Source: Paenibacillus rhizophilus (GTDB lineage Bacteria > Bacillota > Bacilli > Paenibacillales > Paenibacillaceae). From it: a stretch of 64,000 nt of DNA. The stretch covers positions 186,001 to 250,000 of the forward strand of contig NZ_RQPI01000004.1 of assembly GCF_003854965.1 (NCBI RefSeq). Reading direction: 5' to 3'. Below, in pieces: positions 52,988-61,774 of this stretch. The notes under the pieces were generated by a model. That model had not been told where the DNA came from and did no database searches. It saw nothing but the letters and a program-made list of their open reading frames with translations. Made by a program: the position numbers and the translations under genes. Every line of letters begins with the position of its first letter. Within the stretch, counting starts at the first letter, position 1.

Positions 52988-54052
52988 ATGCATGTGGAAG
53001 TACGCGGACTTAACAAGCATTTTGGCAATTTTCATGCGGTGAAGGATGTCAGCTTTGAAATCACAAAAGGTCATCTGATCGGCCTGCTCGGCCCGAGCGG
53101 AGGCGGCAAAACGTCCATCCTGCGGATGCTGGCGGGTCTCGAAACGCCGGATGCCGGCGAAATTGTCTTCCATGGGCAGGTGGTCAATAATCTTCCGCCG
53201 CAGGAACGCGGCATCGGCTTTGTGTTCCAGAACTATGCGCTGTTCAAGCATATGACGGTATATGATAACATTGCCTTCGGGCTTAAAGTGAAAAAAGCGA
53301 ACAAAAGCTTCATTCGCGACCGTGTGATGGAATTGGTGGAACTGACGGGGCTTAAAGGCTTCGAGAAACGGTATCCGCAGCAGTTGTCCGGCGGACAGCG
53401 CCAGCGGGTGGCGTTCGCCCGGGCGCTTGCGCCAGAGCCGCAGCTGCTACTGCTCGACGAGCCGTTCGCCGCGATCGACGCCAAGATCCGCCAAGAGCTG
53501 CGCTCCTGGCTGCGTGAACTTATTGAGCGCGTCGGAATCACATCCATTTTCGTAACGCATGACCAGGATGAGGCGATTGAAGTTGCGGATGAAATCATGA
53601 TTATTAACCAGGGCCGTCTGGAACAGAAAGGCACGCCGTGGGATATTTACAAGGAGCCGAAGACGACATTCGTAGCGACCTTTATCGGCGAATCGACGTT
53701 GATCGAGAACGCCGCCGAGCTGAAAGGATTCAAGCCGGCTGAAGACAGCAGGTCGACTAAAGCACTGATCCGCCCCGAATACATCGAAGTAGGCGACCGC
53801 CAAGAGTTCAAAATGGCTTCGGCAACCGAGAAAGGTATTGTCAAGCATCTGCAATTCCGAGGCAGTGAATGGCTGGTCGAGGTGGAAGTGAACGGTCACA
53901 AGCTGGTTACCTACCGTTCGCTGGAGAAGGAAACGCTGCAGGTGGGTCAGGAAATTGCCGTGCTGGTACACCGCGCCTACCTGTTCAACGACGAGCGCAG
54001 CTGGATTCAGGAGAACAGCCTGAAGGAAGATCCGATGCCGGTTTACATTTAA
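52988..54052 (+). CDS. cysA: Sulfate/thiosulfate ABC transporter ATP-binding protein
   Basis: A protein of 354 residues. Walker A 'GPSGGGKTS', Q-loop 'VFQNYALFKHMTV', signature 'LSGGQRQRVAFARAL', Walker B 'LLLLDEPFAAID' and the His-loop 'FVTHDQDEAIEVAD' are intact; the C-terminal about 120 residues are the TOBE-like regulatory part. AAAGGAAGTGCGTTGAC lies upstream. The stop is followed by the duplicated hairpin element at 54061-54185. Confidence 0.95.
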   Translation: MHVEVRGLNKHFGNFHAVKDVSFEITKGHLIGLLGPSGGGKTSILRMLAGLETPDAGEIVFHGQVVNNLPPQERGIGFVFQNYALFKHMTVYDNIAFGLKVKKANKSFIRDRVMELVELTGLKGFEKRYPQQLSGGQRQRVAFARALAPEPQLLLLDEPFAAIDAKIRQELRSWLRELIERVGITSIFVTHDQDEAIEVADEIMIINQGRLEQKGTPWDIYKEPKTTFVATFIGESTLIENAAELKGFKPAEDSRSTKALIRPEYIEVGDRQEFKMASATEKGIVKHLQFRGSEWLVEVEVNGHKLVTYRSLEKETLQVGQEIAVLVHRAYLFNDERSWIQENSLKEDPMPVYI

Positions 54053-54060
54053 GACCAGTT

Positions 54061-54112
54061 CCCCGCAAAGTAATCGGAATAGACATCGGAGCTTGAACTT
54101 CACTTTGCGGGG
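54061..54112 (+). repeat. Hairpin repeat copy 1 (terminator-like)
   Basis: A 52-base unit with arms CCCCGCAAAGT (54061-54071) and ACTTTGCGGGG (54102-54112), followed by TGTTTT. It differs from copy 2 at three positions. Confidence 0.88.
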
Positions 54113-54133
54113 TGTTTTAGATGAGTATGGGGG

Positions 54134-54185
54134 CCCCGCAAAGTAATCGGAACAGGCATCGGAGCTTGGACTTCACTTTGCGGGG
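54134..54185 (+). repeat. Hairpin repeat copy 2 (terminator-like)
   Basis: The same 52-base unit (arms 54134-54144 and 54175-54185) followed by ATTTTTT. Separated from copy 1 by 21 bases and only 32 bases before the sbp start. Confidence 0.88.
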
Positions 54186-54217
54186 ATTTTTTACTTGGGA
54201 AGGAATGAGGCTTGGGA

Positions 54218-55276
54218 ATGAAGCTTTTCAGAAGGAGCAGACAACTGCACGGATGGCTGGCCGTATTGCTGCTGGCGCTGACACTCACCGCCTGCGGGAC
54301 GGAACAGAAAGGCACGGCGGCTAATGCAGCGGCAAAAGGCGATGTAACCTTGGTTATTGGCGCGTACAGCGTGGCTAAGGATGCGATGGCGGATATTTTG
54401 CCGCTGTTTGCGGAGAAGTGGAAGGCTGAAACCGGACAAACGATAACGTTTCAGCAGTCGTACGAGGCTTCGGGGACTCAGGCCCGCGCGATTGCCGGCG
54501 GGTTCGAGGCCGATGTGACGCTTCTGGCGATGGAGGGCGATGTGGGCAAGCTCGTCAACGCGGGGCTTGTGGACCCCTCATGGAAGGAACGGAGCGAGAA
54601 CGGCATGGTGACGCGTTCGATCGTCGTGATGGGCACGCGCGAAGGCAACCCGAAGGGGATTAAGGATTTTACCGATTTGACGAAGCCCGGTGTTAAGGTT
54701 CTGTACCCCAATCCGAAGACCTCGGGCGGCGCCCAGTGGGATATCAACGCGATCTATGGCGCTGGACTGAAGCGGTCGGAGGAGAAGGAAGGGCATAAGG
54801 AACCGGAGGCGGCCAAAGCCTTCCTGGCTAACGTCCACGCCAATGTGGAGTCGCTGGACAAGAGCGGACGCGCATCGATGGCTGCGTTCGAGTATGGTGT
54901 CGGAGATGTGATCGTAACCTATGAGAATGAACTGCTGGCGCGGATTGCCCAGGGCGTGAAATATGAGGTGGTCATTCCCAAGGATACGATTCTGATCGAG
55001 AATCCGGCGGCGGTGGTCGATAAATACGTCGATAAGCATGGCACCCGGAAGGCGGCCGAGGCCTTCGTCGATTTCCTGGTGACGCCTCAGGTACAGGAGA
55101 TTTTCGCCGAGCATGGTTTCCGGCCTGTTGACCGGCAGGTGTACGAGGCAAATAAGAGCCGTTTCCCTGTCCCCTCGGGGTTATTCGATATCGGCTATTT
55201 GGGTGGATGGGACAAGGTACGCAGCACGCTGTACTCGAAACGGGGCATATGGTATCAGGTGCTTGCGGGAATTTAA
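54218..55276 (+). CDS. sbp: Sulfate/thiosulfate-binding lipoprotein
   Basis: A protein of 352 residues with a lipoprotein signal ('LLALTLTACGTEQ', Cys about residue 26), then a sulfate-binding fold ('GAYSVAKDAMADILPLF', 'QSYEASGTQARAIAGG', 'VLYPNPKTSGGAQWDINA', 'VIVTYENELLA'). It captures sulfate or thiosulfate for CysTWA. The ATG at 54218 is preferred over a TTG six bases earlier. Unusually it is last in the operon, behind two terminator-like hairpins and with no evident promoter of its own. Confidence 0.93.
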   Translation: MKLFRRSRQLHGWLAVLLLALTLTACGTEQKGTAANAAAKGDVTLVIGAYSVAKDAMADILPLFAEKWKAETGQTITFQQSYEASGTQARAIAGGFEADVTLLAMEGDVGKLVNAGLVDPSWKERSENGMVTRSIVVMGTREGNPKGIKDFTDLTKPGVKVLYPNPKTSGGAQWDINAIYGAGLKRSEEKEGHKEPEAAKAFLANVHANVESLDKSGRASMAAFEYGVGDVIVTYENELLARIAQGVKYEVVIPKDTILIENPAAVVDKYVDKHGTRKAAEAFVDFLVTPQVQEIFAEHGFRPVDRQVYEANKSRFPVPSGLFDIGYLGGWDKVRSTLYSKRGIWYQVLAGI

Positions 55277-55289
55277 CATTTGTTCAAGA

Positions 55290-55323
55290 GGCAGACAATC
55301 CTTAAAGGGCGGTCTGCTTTTTT
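55290..55323 (+). terminator. Terminator after sbp
   Basis: GCAGAC (55291-55296) pairs with GTCTGC (55312-55317) plus inner CCTT/AGGG, then six T. Confidence 0.85.
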
Positions 55324-55478
55324 AATGCTCCGCAAAAACTGTGCATAAGCTGTGCGCTTAGCGCTTCTTCTTTTACCCGGAGAATAAACTTCTGTCACAT
55401 TAGGCAGACAGCGCTTTCCTATTTTATAATAGTAGACAGACTGAACTTTCCGAGCGAGATTAGAAGGGGGAGTAGAGA

Positions 55479-56264
55479 ATGGATACATTGATGTTCCTGG
55501 GTACGGGCGACGCCATGGGTACGCCGAGGGTCTACTGCGATTGTCCGGTATGCGAAGAAGCGAGAACAAGCGGAACGAACGCGCGGCTGCGGTCCTCCGT
55601 ACTGGTCGAGAGCGGGGACGATTTCTTCGTGATCGACTGTGGGCCGGACTGGCGGCGGCAGATGGAGAACCTTGGCATCCGCGTTATGCGCAGACTGCTG
55701 GTAACCCACGCCCACTTTGACCATATCGGCGGCCTGCCGGAATGGGCGGATGCCTGCCGCTGGGTAGGGATCAAGGGTGAACTGTATGCGCCGGCGGAGG
55801 TCATTCCGGTCATTTTGCGGCAGTATCCCTGGCTAGGAAGCCATATCGAGCTGATGCCTCTTGATGAAGGGATAATGCTGGACGGATGGCAAATCGCCGC
55901 CTGGAGGGTAAACCACGGCAAGAACGGCTACTCTTACGCTTTTCGGCTGGAAAAGGAAGGCTACGCTTGGGTATACTGCCCGGATTCGATCTCCCTGGGA
56001 GACGAGGAGACCCGGTTAATGCGGGAAGCCGATCTGCTCGTCCTGGGCACAAGCTTTTATAATGAGGAAGCCGAACTGTCGACCCGTTCCGTCTATGATA
56101 TGACCGAGGCGGCGGAGCTTCTTGAGGACATACAGCCGCGTCGGGCCGTTTATACGCATATGTCGCATGATGTGGATCTGCGGAAGACTTATGACCTGCC
56201 TGGGAATGTGGAGCTGGGGTATGCCGGGAAGACAGTGCCGCTTGGGCACCGTAACGAAGAATGA
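55479..56264 (+). CDS. MBL-fold metallo-hydrolase, PhnP-like
   Basis: A protein of 261 residues. The metallo-beta-lactamase motif 'THAHFDHIGG' plus later 'NHGKNGYSY' and 'YTHMSHD' gives the dinuclear metal site. The N-terminal 'YCDCPVCEEAR' Cys cluster is typical of PhnP-type phosphodiesterases, which open cyclic ribosyl phosphates, but no other phn gene is nearby, so the substrate is unproven. A TATAAT at 55435-55440 lies upstream without a good -35. Confidence 0.87.
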   Translation: MDTLMFLGTGDAMGTPRVYCDCPVCEEARTSGTNARLRSSVLVESGDDFFVIDCGPDWRRQMENLGIRVMRRLLVTHAHFDHIGGLPEWADACRWVGIKGELYAPAEVIPVILRQYPWLGSHIELMPLDEGIMLDGWQIAAWRVNHGKNGYSYAFRLEKEGYAWVYCPDSISLGDEETRLMREADLLVLGTSFYNEEAELSTRSVYDMTEAAELLEDIQPRRAVYTHMSHDVDLRKTYDLPGNVELGYAGKTVPLGHRNEE

Positions 56265-56378
56265 AATTGGCGCTGGAGTTCCGCCGATTTGGGGTAAGAT
56301 AGGATGACCGACTTCCATCGGATAATGGACAGGCATTACGTTTTGCATTCGTAAGACGAAACAAAAGTTTAACAAGAG

Positions 56379-56403
56379 CCGTCACATTTGTGTGACGGTT
56401 TTT
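56379..56403 (+). terminator. Terminator after the PhnP-like gene
   Basis: CCGTCACA (56379-56386) pairs with TGTGACGG (56391-56398), followed by TTTTTAT. Confidence 0.88.
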
Positions 56404-56692
56404 ATGCGTTTTTTCGAGTAATTATCCATATACCACCAAGGATTCTAGTTAAATCATTTACATTGTTAATTACGCAAAATTTAAATAATAGCCTTTTGAC
56501 AGACTGTCTAGTGTTCCTGGAATTGAAACAATGCTAAGGTGTGATTAATTCTGACAAGCCTAATAATGTGCGTCATTTTAACTGACATGACGGAAGTGAG
56601 GGGTCAGCATATTTATACAAAGAGAGGGGGACATGTCGGATACGGTCGCAATCGTCGTTGCTTGCTGAACTATGAATATAAGGAGGCATTTA
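56404..56692. other. Leader region of the CUT1 importer operon
   Basis: AT-rich, no sizeable gene. A TTGACA near 56500 has no good -10 partner at 17 bases. It contains the 11-codon open frame described at 56633-56668. Confidence 0.45.
56633..56668 (+). CDS. Possible leader peptide (11 residues)
   Basis: ATG at 56633 opens 11 codons ending in TGA at 56666-56668 (MSDTVAIVVAC), after GAGAGGGGG two to nine bases upstream. It lies 24 bases before the binding-protein ATG. It could be a translated leader that tunes expression, or a chance frame. Confidence 0.3.
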   Translation: MSDTVAIVVAC

Positions 56693-58018
56693 ATGAAGAT
56701 CAAATGGGCGAAAACAATCGGGACAGGCATGCTAGTGGCTGCGATGGTCGCAGTTTTATCGGCTTGCGGACAGTCTAAAAGTACGGACAACGCCTCCGGC
56801 CAATCGGGCCAAGCGGAGAAAGAGCCGACTGTACTTTCCTTTATGACGACGTGGTCGGAGACAGATCCTTTTACAGGCGTTTATTATAAAAATGCAATGG
56901 CTTTCCAGGAAGCCAATCCGGATATTAAGCTGGACATTGAAACGATACCTTATAATGATTACCCGGTAAAATTAAGTACGACCGCGGCTGCGGGCAAATT
57001 GCCGGATTTGATTCTAATGATCGACGGAAGCGCTACGTTCCAGCAGATCGCCCGCTCGGGCGCGTTGATGCCGATTGACGATATGATGGGCCACTGGAAG
57101 GAAGACTTCCTGCCGTCCTCCAAGATTCAGGAATACAACGTGGACGGCAAGCAGTATGGCATTCCGGGCGAGATTTCCTATACGACAGTCATCTATTACA
57201 ACAAAAAAATACTTAGAGACGCGGGCTATACCGAGTTTCCGAAGACCTATGAAGCATTTAAAGCGATGGTCAAAGATTTGAAGTCGAAAAAGATTACACC
57301 GATTTCCTATGGCAATAAAGTAGGCACCGTCGTGCAGGCGTCGCTTCTGTCTCCTGTGAACGAAAGAATTTCGGGCTCCGGTCTGTATGAGGAGATCAAG
57401 TCGGGCAAACAGAAGTTTACTGACCCGGAATTTATGTCCGCTCTGAAGGAAGTCAAGGAACTTTCCGATCTGGGGGCGTTCAATGTCGACCTTAACAGTA
57501 TCGACAATGTGCAGGCGACCAATCTGTTCCTCTCCGGCAATTCCGCCATGTATGTAGACGGCAGCTGGGGCGCCAAGCAAATTTCCAAAGACAAATCCCC
57601 GGACTTTGAACTGGGCTTCGCCATGTTCCCCGAGTTTGAGGGTGGCAAGGGCAGCTTGTCCACGACGATCGGCTCGACGAATCAGGGGGTTTCCCTGAGC
57701 GCGAAGCTGGATGACGCCAAGAAGGCGGCAGCCGAGAAGTTCCTGCAGTTCATGTACAGCAAAGAATCCTACCAGAATATTATGCGGGACGGCAACATGG
57801 TGCCAGCCAATGTAGAAGCGCCTGCCGATGTTAATCCGTTGTTCAAAGAGATGATTAATGAATTCGCCGGTGTAAAAGAGGTGATTCCGCCATTTAACAT
57901 TGTGATGCCCGCTAACGTGACAACTGTGGCCAAAAACGGGCTTCAGGGACTGACTACGCCAGGCGGAAGCGCTCCGGAAGCGGTAGCGGAGGAACTGCAG
58001 AAGGAACTGGGCCAATAA
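56693..58018 (+). CDS. CUT1-type ABC transporter substrate-binding lipoprotein
   Basis: A protein of 441 residues. Lipobox 'AVLSACGQS' (Cys about residue 25), then a family 1 extracellular binding fold ('MTTWSETDPFTGVYYK', 'AAGKLPDLILMIDGSA', 'ALMPIDDMM', 'AMYVDGSWGAKQ'). Such proteins bind oligosaccharides, but the nucleoside hydrolase in the same operon suggests a nucleoside or ribose-containing ligand. ATG at 56693 with AAGGAGGC upstream; an earlier ATG lacks one. Confidence 0.9.
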   Translation: MKIKWAKTIGTGMLVAAMVAVLSACGQSKSTDNASGQSGQAEKEPTVLSFMTTWSETDPFTGVYYKNAMAFQEANPDIKLDIETIPYNDYPVKLSTTAAAGKLPDLILMIDGSATFQQIARSGALMPIDDMMGHWKEDFLPSSKIQEYNVDGKQYGIPGEISYTTVIYYNKKILRDAGYTEFPKTYEAFKAMVKDLKSKKITPISYGNKVGTVVQASLLSPVNERISGSGLYEEIKSGKQKFTDPEFMSALKEVKELSDLGAFNVDLNSIDNVQATNLFLSGNSAMYVDGSWGAKQISKDKSPDFELGFAMFPEFEGGKGSLSTTIGSTNQGVSLSAKLDDAKKAAAEKFLQFMYSKESYQNIMRDGNMVPANVEAPADVNPLFKEMINEFAGVKEVIPPFNIVMPANVTTVAKNGLQGLTTPGGSAPEAVAEELQKELGQ

Positions 58019-58082
58019 TGTTCTTCTGGCGGAGAGCAGGCTTTGGAGCTCTCCGCCTTCACTTCTATCGGAGGTAGTGCAC

Positions 58083-58961
58083 ATGCAGATTTTTCTTCGC
58101 CGTAAATGGATTATAGCCGCCGGACTCCTTCCGGCCGTGCTGATCTATACCATGTTCTCGATCTATCCGATTCTCAGCTCCGTCTATTACTCGTTGTTCA
58201 AGTGGGACGGTTTCTCCCCAAAACAGTGGCATGGGCTTCAGAATTACGTCAATTTGATCGGCGACGGCGTGTTTTGGCAGTCCATCCGGAATAATCTTTA
58301 TTTCGTGCTCTTCTCCGTACTTGGAGAAATCCCGCTTGGCTTGTATCTCGCTATCATGCTGAACGGAAAGCTATTCAGAAGAAACGGCATTTTCCGAACG
58401 GTCTTCTTCATGCCTGTCGTCATATCCACGATCGTTGTCTCCCTGATCTGGAATATGTTTTACAACTATCAATTTGGCCTCGTCAATACGGCGCTTCGGG
58501 CTTTCGGTCTGGAGCATTGGGCGCAGAACTGGCTTGGCAATCCCAAGCTGGCGATCTTTGTACTGTGTATTGTCGTGGTCTGGCAGTATACCGGGCTGTA
58601 TATGGTGATCTTTCTGGCCGCGCTGCAAAATGTGCCGTCGGAGGTGCTGGAAGCGGCGGAGCTGGATGGCGCCGTCGGTCTAAAACGGACGTGGAATATT
58701 GTGGTGCCGATTATCGCAGATACCATTTTTGCTTCAGTAGTCTTGTGTATCAGCGGTGCGCTCCGCGCATTCGACTTGATCTATATCATGACGAACGGAG
58801 GACCGAGCCATTCCACGGAAGTGGGGGCCACCTATATGTTTACGCAGACATTCAACTCGACGAAGTACGGTTACGGAAGCGCGATTTCCACGGCTATCAT
58901 CATCATCAGCTTCGGCTTGATTATGATAAGCCAGTTCATTATGCGATCTCTGAAGAGGTGA
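58083..58961 (+). CDS. CUT1-type ABC transporter permease 1
   Basis: A permease of 292 residues with six membrane helices and the EAA loop 'EVLEAAELDGAVGLKRTW'. 'PAVLIYTMFSIYPILSSVY' is the usual MalF-like start. GGAGG nine bases before the ATG at 58083. It follows the binding-protein gene after 64 bases and partners with the next gene. Confidence 0.93.
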   Translation: MQIFLRRKWIIAAGLLPAVLIYTMFSIYPILSSVYYSLFKWDGFSPKQWHGLQNYVNLIGDGVFWQSIRNNLYFVLFSVLGEIPLGLYLAIMLNGKLFRRNGIFRTVFFMPVVISTIVVSLIWNMFYNYQFGLVNTALRAFGLEHWAQNWLGNPKLAIFVLCIVVVWQYTGLYMVIFLAALQNVPSEVLEAAELDGAVGLKRTWNIVVPIIADTIFASVVLCISGALRAFDLIYIMTNGGPSHSTEVGATYMFTQTFNSTKYGYGSAISTAIIIISFGLIMISQFIMRSLKR

Positions 58962-58969
58962 ATAATTCC

Positions 58970-59854
58970 ATGATGCAACAACTGCAGACGAAGCGTTCCC
59001 TTTCGGCTTATATGGTGCAGCGGCCGCGAACGAAACGTCCCTTTTCGGCTCATATCCACCGCCTTGTCCTCTTGCTGCTGCTCGTTATTAACATTTATCC
59101 ACTTCTGTGGATGATTCTCAATTCGCTGAAAACCGAGCAGGAGCTGTCCTTGAATCCGTTCGGAGTAGCCCGCAAGCCCATGTGGAGCAACTATATTGAA
59201 GCTTGGAAAGTGGCAAAGCTGGGTCCGTATCTTGTCAACAGTATTACGGTTACCCTGGCCTCGGTCGTTCTCACGCTGCTGGTCGGAGCTTTGGCCGCAT
59301 TCTTTTTAAGCCGGTTTGAGTTCAAAGCGAAAAGCTTCATGCTTGTCTATTTCACCTTCGGCATGCTGATTCCGATCCACGCCACACTCGTTCCTTTGTT
59401 CATTGAAATGCGCACTTTGAATCTGATGGATAATCGGCTGACCCTGCTGCTGCCCTATACGGCCTTCAATCTGCCGATTACGATATTTATTCTGGCCGGC
59501 TTCATGAATGCCTTTCCGAAAGAAGTGGAAGAGGCCGGAATTGTGGATGGCTGCAGCGTTATGGGTATTTTTGGAAGGTTGATTCTTCCGATGCTGACGC
59601 CTGCGCTGGCGACGGCATTCATCATTAATTTCCTGAATAACTGGAATGAATTCTCCTTCGCGCTGGTACTGATCAGCGATAGCGCGCTAAAGACGCTTCC
59701 GCTGGGTCTCGCCAATTTTGCTGGTCAGTATAACCGCAGCTACACGCTGCAAATGGCGGGGTTGACTATTGTACTGGTCCCCACGCTTCTCTTCTATCTC
59801 TCGGTACAAAAATATCTGACCGCCGGTATGACCGCGGGAGCGGTTAAAGGATAG
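58970..59854 (+). CDS. CUT1-type ABC transporter permease 2
   Basis: A permease of 294 residues of the MalG type. After a polar start it has six helices; the EAA loop is 'FPKEVEEAGIVDGCSVMGIF'. The ATG at 58970 follows AGAGGTGA; an open frame continues far upstream inside permease 1, which is an overlap without coding sense. No ATPase gene follows, so a shared ATPase (MsmX type) is presumably used. Confidence 0.93.
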   Translation: MMQQLQTKRSLSAYMVQRPRTKRPFSAHIHRLVLLLLLVINIYPLLWMILNSLKTEQELSLNPFGVARKPMWSNYIEAWKVAKLGPYLVNSITVTLASVVLTLLVGALAAFFLSRFEFKAKSFMLVYFTFGMLIPIHATLVPLFIEMRTLNLMDNRLTLLLPYTAFNLPITIFILAGFMNAFPKEVEEAGIVDGCSVMGIFGRLILPMLTPALATAFIINFLNNWNEFSFALVLISDSALKTLPLGLANFAGQYNRSYTLQMAGLTIVLVPTLLFYLSVQKYLTAGMTAGAVKG

Positions 59855-59894
59855 CATCGTCCGGTTCCCGGCCAGGCTTGGAGTGAAAAAAATA

Positions 59895-60836
59895 ATGAAA
59901 CGAAAGATAATTATCGATTGCGATCCCGGTCATGACGACGCGATTGCCATCCTGGTTGCCGCTGCTCATCCCGGCCTCGATCTTATGGCCATTACCACGG
60001 TAGCCGGGAACGCGGAACTGGAACAGACAACCCTCAATGCGCTAAAAGTATGCGAAATCGCCGGCATTGGCGAAGTGCCGGTCGCTCCGGGCGCCGGGCG
60101 TCCCCTGGTGAGAAACCGGGAGGCGGCGCCGGCCATCCACGGCAGCTCCGGCATGGACGGGCCCGTACTGCCCGAACCTTCTCTTAGAGCGGCCGAGGAG
60201 CATGCCGCCGATCTGATGATCCGCAAGCTTATGGAGTCCGAGGGCGATATTACTTTGGTTCCGGTAGGCCCGCTGACTAATATTGCCCTGGCGATCCGCC
60301 GGGAGCCCCGCATTGTGCCGAAAATTCAGGAAATCGTCCTGATGGGAGGCGGAACGTTCGGCAATTGGACGCCGGCTGCGGAATTTAATATATGGGCCGA
60401 TGCGGAGGCCGCGCAGATCGTATTCGAAAGCGGAGCTCCGGTAACGATGATCGGACTGGACGCCACCCACCAGGCGCTGGCAACTCCCGAGATTAATGAG
60501 CGGATATGGGCACTCGGCAACCGCGTGAGCGACTTTGTCGGAGAGCTGCTTCTGTACTTCGGCCGGACGTACAAGCAGTTTTTCAATTTTGACCATCCGC
60601 CCGTACATGATGTATGCAGCGTGGTGTACTGTATCGATCCGGTGATCTTTGACTGCAGGTTCTTGAACGTCGCAGTCGAGACCAAAGGCGAATTAAGCTA
60701 CGGTATGACCTTGGTGGACATTCACGGCGTCACGGGCCGTCCGCCCAATATGACAGCTGCGCTCGGCCTCGATCATGGGAAGCTGTGGGACGTCATTATC
60801 GGCACGTTGAGCCGGTATGGAGAAGGGGAGGGTTAA
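59895..60836 (+). CDS. Nucleoside hydrolase (inosine-uridine preferring type)
   Basis: A protein of 313 residues. The calcium-binding signature 'IDCDPGHDDAIAI' at the N-terminus, 'PVGPLTNIALAIRR', 'EFNIWADAEAA' and the C-terminal 'HDVCSVVY' give the active site. It cleaves the N-glycosidic bond of nucleosides, releasing base and ribose. ATG at 59895 with GGAG eleven bases upstream; GTG at 59883 would overlap that site. It is the last gene of the importer operon, 40 bases after permease 2. Confidence 0.93.
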   Translation: MKRKIIIDCDPGHDDAIAILVAAAHPGLDLMAITTVAGNAELEQTTLNALKVCEIAGIGEVPVAPGAGRPLVRNREAAPAIHGSSGMDGPVLPEPSLRAAEEHAADLMIRKLMESEGDITLVPVGPLTNIALAIRREPRIVPKIQEIVLMGGGTFGNWTPAAEFNIWADAEAAQIVFESGAPVTMIGLDATHQALATPEINERIWALGNRVSDFVGELLLYFGRTYKQFFNFDHPPVHDVCSVVYCIDPVIFDCRFLNVAVETKGELSYGMTLVDIHGVTGRPPNMTAALGLDHGKLWDVIIGTLSRYGEGEG

Positions 60837-60843
60837 CGAGTGA

Positions 60844-60849
60844 TATAAT
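60844..60849 (+). promoter_or_regulatory. Extended -10 element before the acetyltransferase
   Basis: TGATATAAT (TATAAT 60844-60849) with no clear -35. It could start a separate transcript for the acetyltransferase. Confidence 0.4.
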
Positions 60850-60880
60850 GGCATTACTTTGGAATTCTGGAGGGACTGCC

Positions 60881-61465
60881 ATGACTCATTCTGTTGATCC
60901 TATTATGCTTTCCATTCCCGAAAGGTTAGAGACCGATCGGCTGCTGATCCGCGCTCCCCTATGGGGTGACGGGGCCGTGATAAACGAGGCGATCCTGGAA
61001 AGTCTGGAGGAGCTGCGGCCGTGGATGCCTTTTGCCCGAACAGCCCCCACACAGGAGGAATCCGAAAAGCATATACGGCTGGCCAGGCTGGAGTTTCTGA
61101 AGCACTCGGAGCTGCACATGAATATTTTCAATAAACTCACGGGAGAATTTATCGGGTGCAGCGGCTTGCACCGGATCGACTGGGATATCCGCAGCTTTGA
61201 GATCGGCTACTGGATCAGAACCTCCTGTTCAGGGAAGGGGTATATCACGGAGGCGGTGAACGGAATTACCGATTTCGCAATCCGCGAGCTTGAGGCGAAC
61301 CGGATCGAGATTCGTTGCAATGCGAAGAACGTCAAAAGCGCGGCGGTTGCGGAGCGTGCGGGCTTTAAACTGGAAGGCATTTTCCGAAACAACCGGCGAG
61401 CGGAAAGCGGAGAGTTAGGCGACACTAAAGTGTATGCCAAAGTGAGGGGCATCGAATACGAATAG
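60881..61465 (+). CDS. GNAT-family acetyltransferase, RimJ/RimL type
   Basis: A protein of 194 residues. 'RLETDRLLIRAPLWGDG' is the RimJ/L start and 'GYWIRTSCSGKGYITEAVN' the acetyl-CoA pyrophosphate loop, followed by 'IRCNAKNVKSAAVAERAGF'. It probably acetylates an N-terminal amine or a small molecule; substrate unknown. ATG at 60881 with GGAGGGA upstream; an upstream frame overlaps the hydrolase. Confidence 0.9.
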   Translation: MTHSVDPIMLSIPERLETDRLLIRAPLWGDGAVINEAILESLEELRPWMPFARTAPTQEESEKHIRLARLEFLKHSELHMNIFNKLTGEFIGCSGLHRIDWDIRSFEIGYWIRTSCSGKGYITEAVNGITDFAIRELEANRIEIRCNAKNVKSAAVAERAGFKLEGIFRNNRRAESGELGDTKVYAKVRGIEYE

Positions 61466-61774
61466 GTTCATGCCAGACAACCGGAGCCTGCTGCCGTTCT
61501 CCGGATCGTGAAATACCGGAAACGCAGCAGTAGAGCGAAAGGTGAATGGTCGGAACGGGCGCCGCAAACCGATGTCATCAGCTGAAAAAAAAGAGCGAAC
61601 AGACCGCATGCCGCGGAAGATTCGCTCCTTTTTTTGCGTTCAAATATAAGACTTTATAAGCCGGGCGCTTATCATTTTGACTTATATTTCTACGAGAATC
61701 GGTGCCGTCCCTAAAAGGACGCCGAAGCCGTTTCTTCTTGCATTACGTACTACCCGTACCGCATCACGCTTCGC
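61466..61774. other. Convergent intergenic region
   Basis: No gene. It holds the bidirectional terminator at 61593-61635, a small palindrome ATAAGC-N5-GCTTAT (61656-61672) and a GTCC/GGAC mini-hairpin near 61710. Confidence 0.5.
61593..61635. terminator. Bidirectional terminator
   Basis: GAGCGAA (61593-61599) pairs with TTCGCTC (61621-61627); seven T follow on the + strand and eight on the - strand, serving the acetyltransferase and the convergent SDR gene. Confidence 0.87.

Noticed and set aside
57014..58084. Open frame (356 codons) on the - strand opposite the CUT1 binding protein
   Set aside because: Shadow of a well-supported gene with a lipobox and family motifs.
58517..58969. Upstream extension of the second CUT1 permease frame
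   Set aside because: It lies inside permease 1 in another frame and contains no membrane helices of the family; the real start is at 58970.
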